Source: Mnemiopsis leidyi (Eukaryota; Ctenophora; Tentaculata; Lobata; Bolinopsidae). From it: a stretch of 57,738 nt of DNA. The stretch lies in assembly GCA_000226015.1 (NCBI GenBank), contig JH153470.1, positions 68,837 through 126,574 on the forward strand. The letters are read 5' to 3'. The position numbers were made by a program, and so were the translations under genes. Positions 55,866-57,738 of this stretch are shown here, piece after piece; the stretch's first letter is position 1; the number at the start of each line of letters is the position of its first letter. Under the pieces are notes generated by a model. The model was given only the letters and a program-made list of their open reading frames with translations. It had not been told where the DNA came from and made no database searches.

Positions 55866-56729
55866 ACTGGAATAGAGCTGCTCCTACCAGTTTCAGACTG
55901 TTTACAACTTTGAACAAGGTTTGTGCTACTCATGTTGGACCTGAAATAATTTAGTATAGCTGTCGGCCGTTTTGGGCTAGAGGAGAACTGAAAGCTGTTA
56001 AGATATTGTTTACTATGCGACACTTTTGCCCACCAAACTGTATAGCAACTTCAGCAAAAGTTCAGATTAGTGGTAAAGACATGGTCTCACAATCGAACTT
56101 TTGCCTGTCCGACTGGAAAGCCTGTTCTGTTATATTGATTTCTGCTAGTGACTTACTAGACTAGTGACTTGCTGCTCTGTTGCAGAATGTTATTATTATT
56201 TTTCATTACTAATTTTTTATCACTGGGGGGAATATATGACGATAAAATGTAAGACTATGAAATTAAGATTTCATGCAGAATTTTTCAATGTCAAGAAGAC
56301 TGTTCCTAAAATTTATGTTCATAGTCTTTCGGAATTTAATTGTTTCCAAAAGTATCATATATACCAAAAGTAAATAAGCTATGAGTATTTGGGCTTATCC
56401 GAAATCTAATTTAAAACAAAAAGTGTTGGCTGTACATTTACAGTTACAACAACACACTTTTTACCATGCGATTAGTTCTTGAAGTTTTCGAATATAGCAT
56501 TTATTGTATAATGTATTTGATTAGTGTAATAAAAAAAATTCTTTTTATTTTTCTTAATAATAAAAATACGCAGATTATCAAAACAATACAATTAAACACA
56601 GAGATTATCAAAACAAGATAACTAAACAAATGCACAAAATATATCGACTAAATTTAGCCAATTACTCAAACTGTTTCATCCTAATAATTATCAAAATTGC
56701 CTTATCCTCCCAGATTATCATAAATTGAA
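55866..56729. other. Shared 3' region of two convergent genes
   Basis: Between the LOR stop and the kinase stop, which point at each other. AT-rich; AATAAA-like words occur on both strands (for example TGTAATAAAAAAAA at 56526). No further gene seen. Confidence 0.6.
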
Positions 56730-57499
56730 CTAATTTTCAAATCCCGGAAAGGTTAAAACCCACAAATGTAAAGAAATGTCACAAAAGTGCAGTCTCTCAG
56801 TCCTATCCTTCATCAAACAGTGCAACAAGAAGAACTTACCCTCCCTACTCAAATGACGGGGAAGTTCCAGTTCCACATCCCTCGTCATTATCTGGGAAAT
56901 AGTCTTGAACGGATCCCTGGCAGCTAACATGACGAACAAAACACAGCCCAAGGACCAGACGGCTGCATCGTAGGGCAGGTAGGTCTTGTCTGTGAACTGT
57001 TCAGGGGGCAGGTAGAGCAGAGTTCCGCTGATGTCTGTGTAGGGTTGGGTGAGGGATCCCCTGCTTGAACTGCCAAAGTCGATAAGTTTGACATGTCCGG
57101 TCCGCTTGTTTATCAGGATGTTCTGGTCCTTTATGTCACGGTGGTGTACTCCTTGGTTGAAACAGTACCGGACTGCGTTGTATACCTGAAGACAGTGATG
57201 TGTGAAATTTAAGTGCCACTGTGAAGTGTGAGATAAACTGTCGGGGTATTCCCTGATTTACAGTGAAACGATTGTAGCAACGAATTCATAGAATTGATTA
57301 AATCGGATTGCAACTTCAGAAAGCAGTCAAGTAAATTAAGTACTGCAGACGGTTCTCACCTGAATGAAGACATGTTTGGCAAGTTTCTCCGAGAGAGATC
57401 CGTACCTCCTGACAAACTGTCGTACATCGCAGTAGTTGGGAGAGTACTCCAACACCAGAATCCACGACTTGGCTGTATCCATGTACCCGTGTAGTTCAA
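56730..57499 (-). CDS. PIM-like serine/threonine kinase, 3' end
   Basis: Two exons, 57499-57360 and 57185-56730, encode the last 197 residues. The order is that of a kinase C-lobe: hinge region ILVLEYSPNYCDVRQFVRRY, catalytic loop HHRDIKDQNILINK, DFG within VKLIDFGSSS, activation segment GTLLYLPPEQF, then AAVWSLGCVLFVML. HRDIKD-N and AAVWSLG are hallmarks of the PIM family. Key residues (HRD Asp, DFG Asp, Asn of the loop) are present, so it should be active. It ends soon after the last lobe helix (CDISLHLW), as PIM kinases do. The N-lobe exons lie beyond the window or beyond the minisatellite intron that begins at 57500. Confidence 0.88.
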
Positions 57500-57519
57500 C
57501 TAGGCAACACTTGCTGTTA

Positions 57520-57738
57520 GTAAAACCCTCCTAAGTTTATACTGTGAACCTAGAAAGTAAAACCCTCCTAAGTTTATACTGTGAACCTAGAAAGTAACAC
57601 CCTCCTAAGTTTATACTGTGAACCTAGAAAGTAACACCCTCTAGTTATACTGTGAACCTAGAAAGTAAAACCCTCCTAAGTTTATACTGTGAACCTAGAA
57701 AGTAACACCCTCCTAAGTTTATACTGTGAACCTAGAAA
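57520..57738. repeat. 37-bp minisatellite, about six copies, reaching window end
   Basis: Unit GTAA(A/C)ACCCTCCTAAG + TTTATACTGTGAACC + TAGAAA. One unit has an internal deletion of several bases. It lies in the intron of the PIM-like kinase, 20 bases upstream of the last exon but one; the array continues past the end of the window. Confidence 0.95.

Overview
This is animal nuclear DNA, not prokaryotic. Genes are split into short exons with GT-AG introns (one GC-AG) of about 80 to 2400 bases, the sequence is AT-rich, and it is full of degenerate transposon pieces and minisatellites. A host cell factor (HCF) gene, CENP-S, ARMT1 and a PIM-type kinase point to a metazoan, probably a marine invertebrate or early-branching animal. 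I cannot name the species. Exon joins below were read by eye from splice consensus, reading-frame phase and similarity to remembered human families; no search was run. Layout, left half (1-29.4 kb): a tandem array of five minus-strand genes for one family of 12-helix MFS transporters resembling SLC18B1. They lie at 675-2781 (A), 8175-10533 (B), 13511-17076 (C), 19901-23290 (D) and 27604-29394 (E). B, C, D and E have the same four-exon plan; A has an extra 5' exon. D carries an 8-bp frameshifting insertion. Between and inside them lie SINE-like elements, a Penelope-like fragment with long inverted terminal repeats, two copies of a fold-back element, a hAT-type MITE with a perfect 8-bp target duplication, several dispersed repeats and a 46-base assembly gap. 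Layout, right half (29.8-57.7 kb): mostly single-copy housekeeping genes. In order: a nine-exon gene for a probable mitochondrial helical protein (29789-37661, +), whose introns hold a second Penelope-like fragment and a 1067-bp hAT-type element inserted in a 23-bp minisatellite; a compact HCF of 604 residues (39257-44124, +); ARMT1, a DUF89 carboxyl methyltransferase/phosphatase (about 45206-47980, +); CENP-S (48384-49101, +), with a tRNA-Cys gene in its first intron and an apparent 1-base frameshift; an unrecognised minus-strand gene (50247-52061, 5' end not found); a single-exon LOR/tubby-C-like gene (55161-55865, +); and the 3' two exons of a PIM-like kinase (56730-57499, -), whose intron runs as a 37-bp minisatellite off the end of the window. 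The five transporters presumably share a type of small-molecule substrate and differ most in a seven-residue patch next to MFS motif B. The right-half genes are functionally unrelated (transcription, protein repair, centromere/DNA repair, signalling) and show no sign of working as a unit. No clear new defence or operon-like system is present. The most unusual items are the mosaic transporter array, the minimal HCF, the dated hAT insertion beside a splice acceptor, and the tRNA nested in CENP-S.
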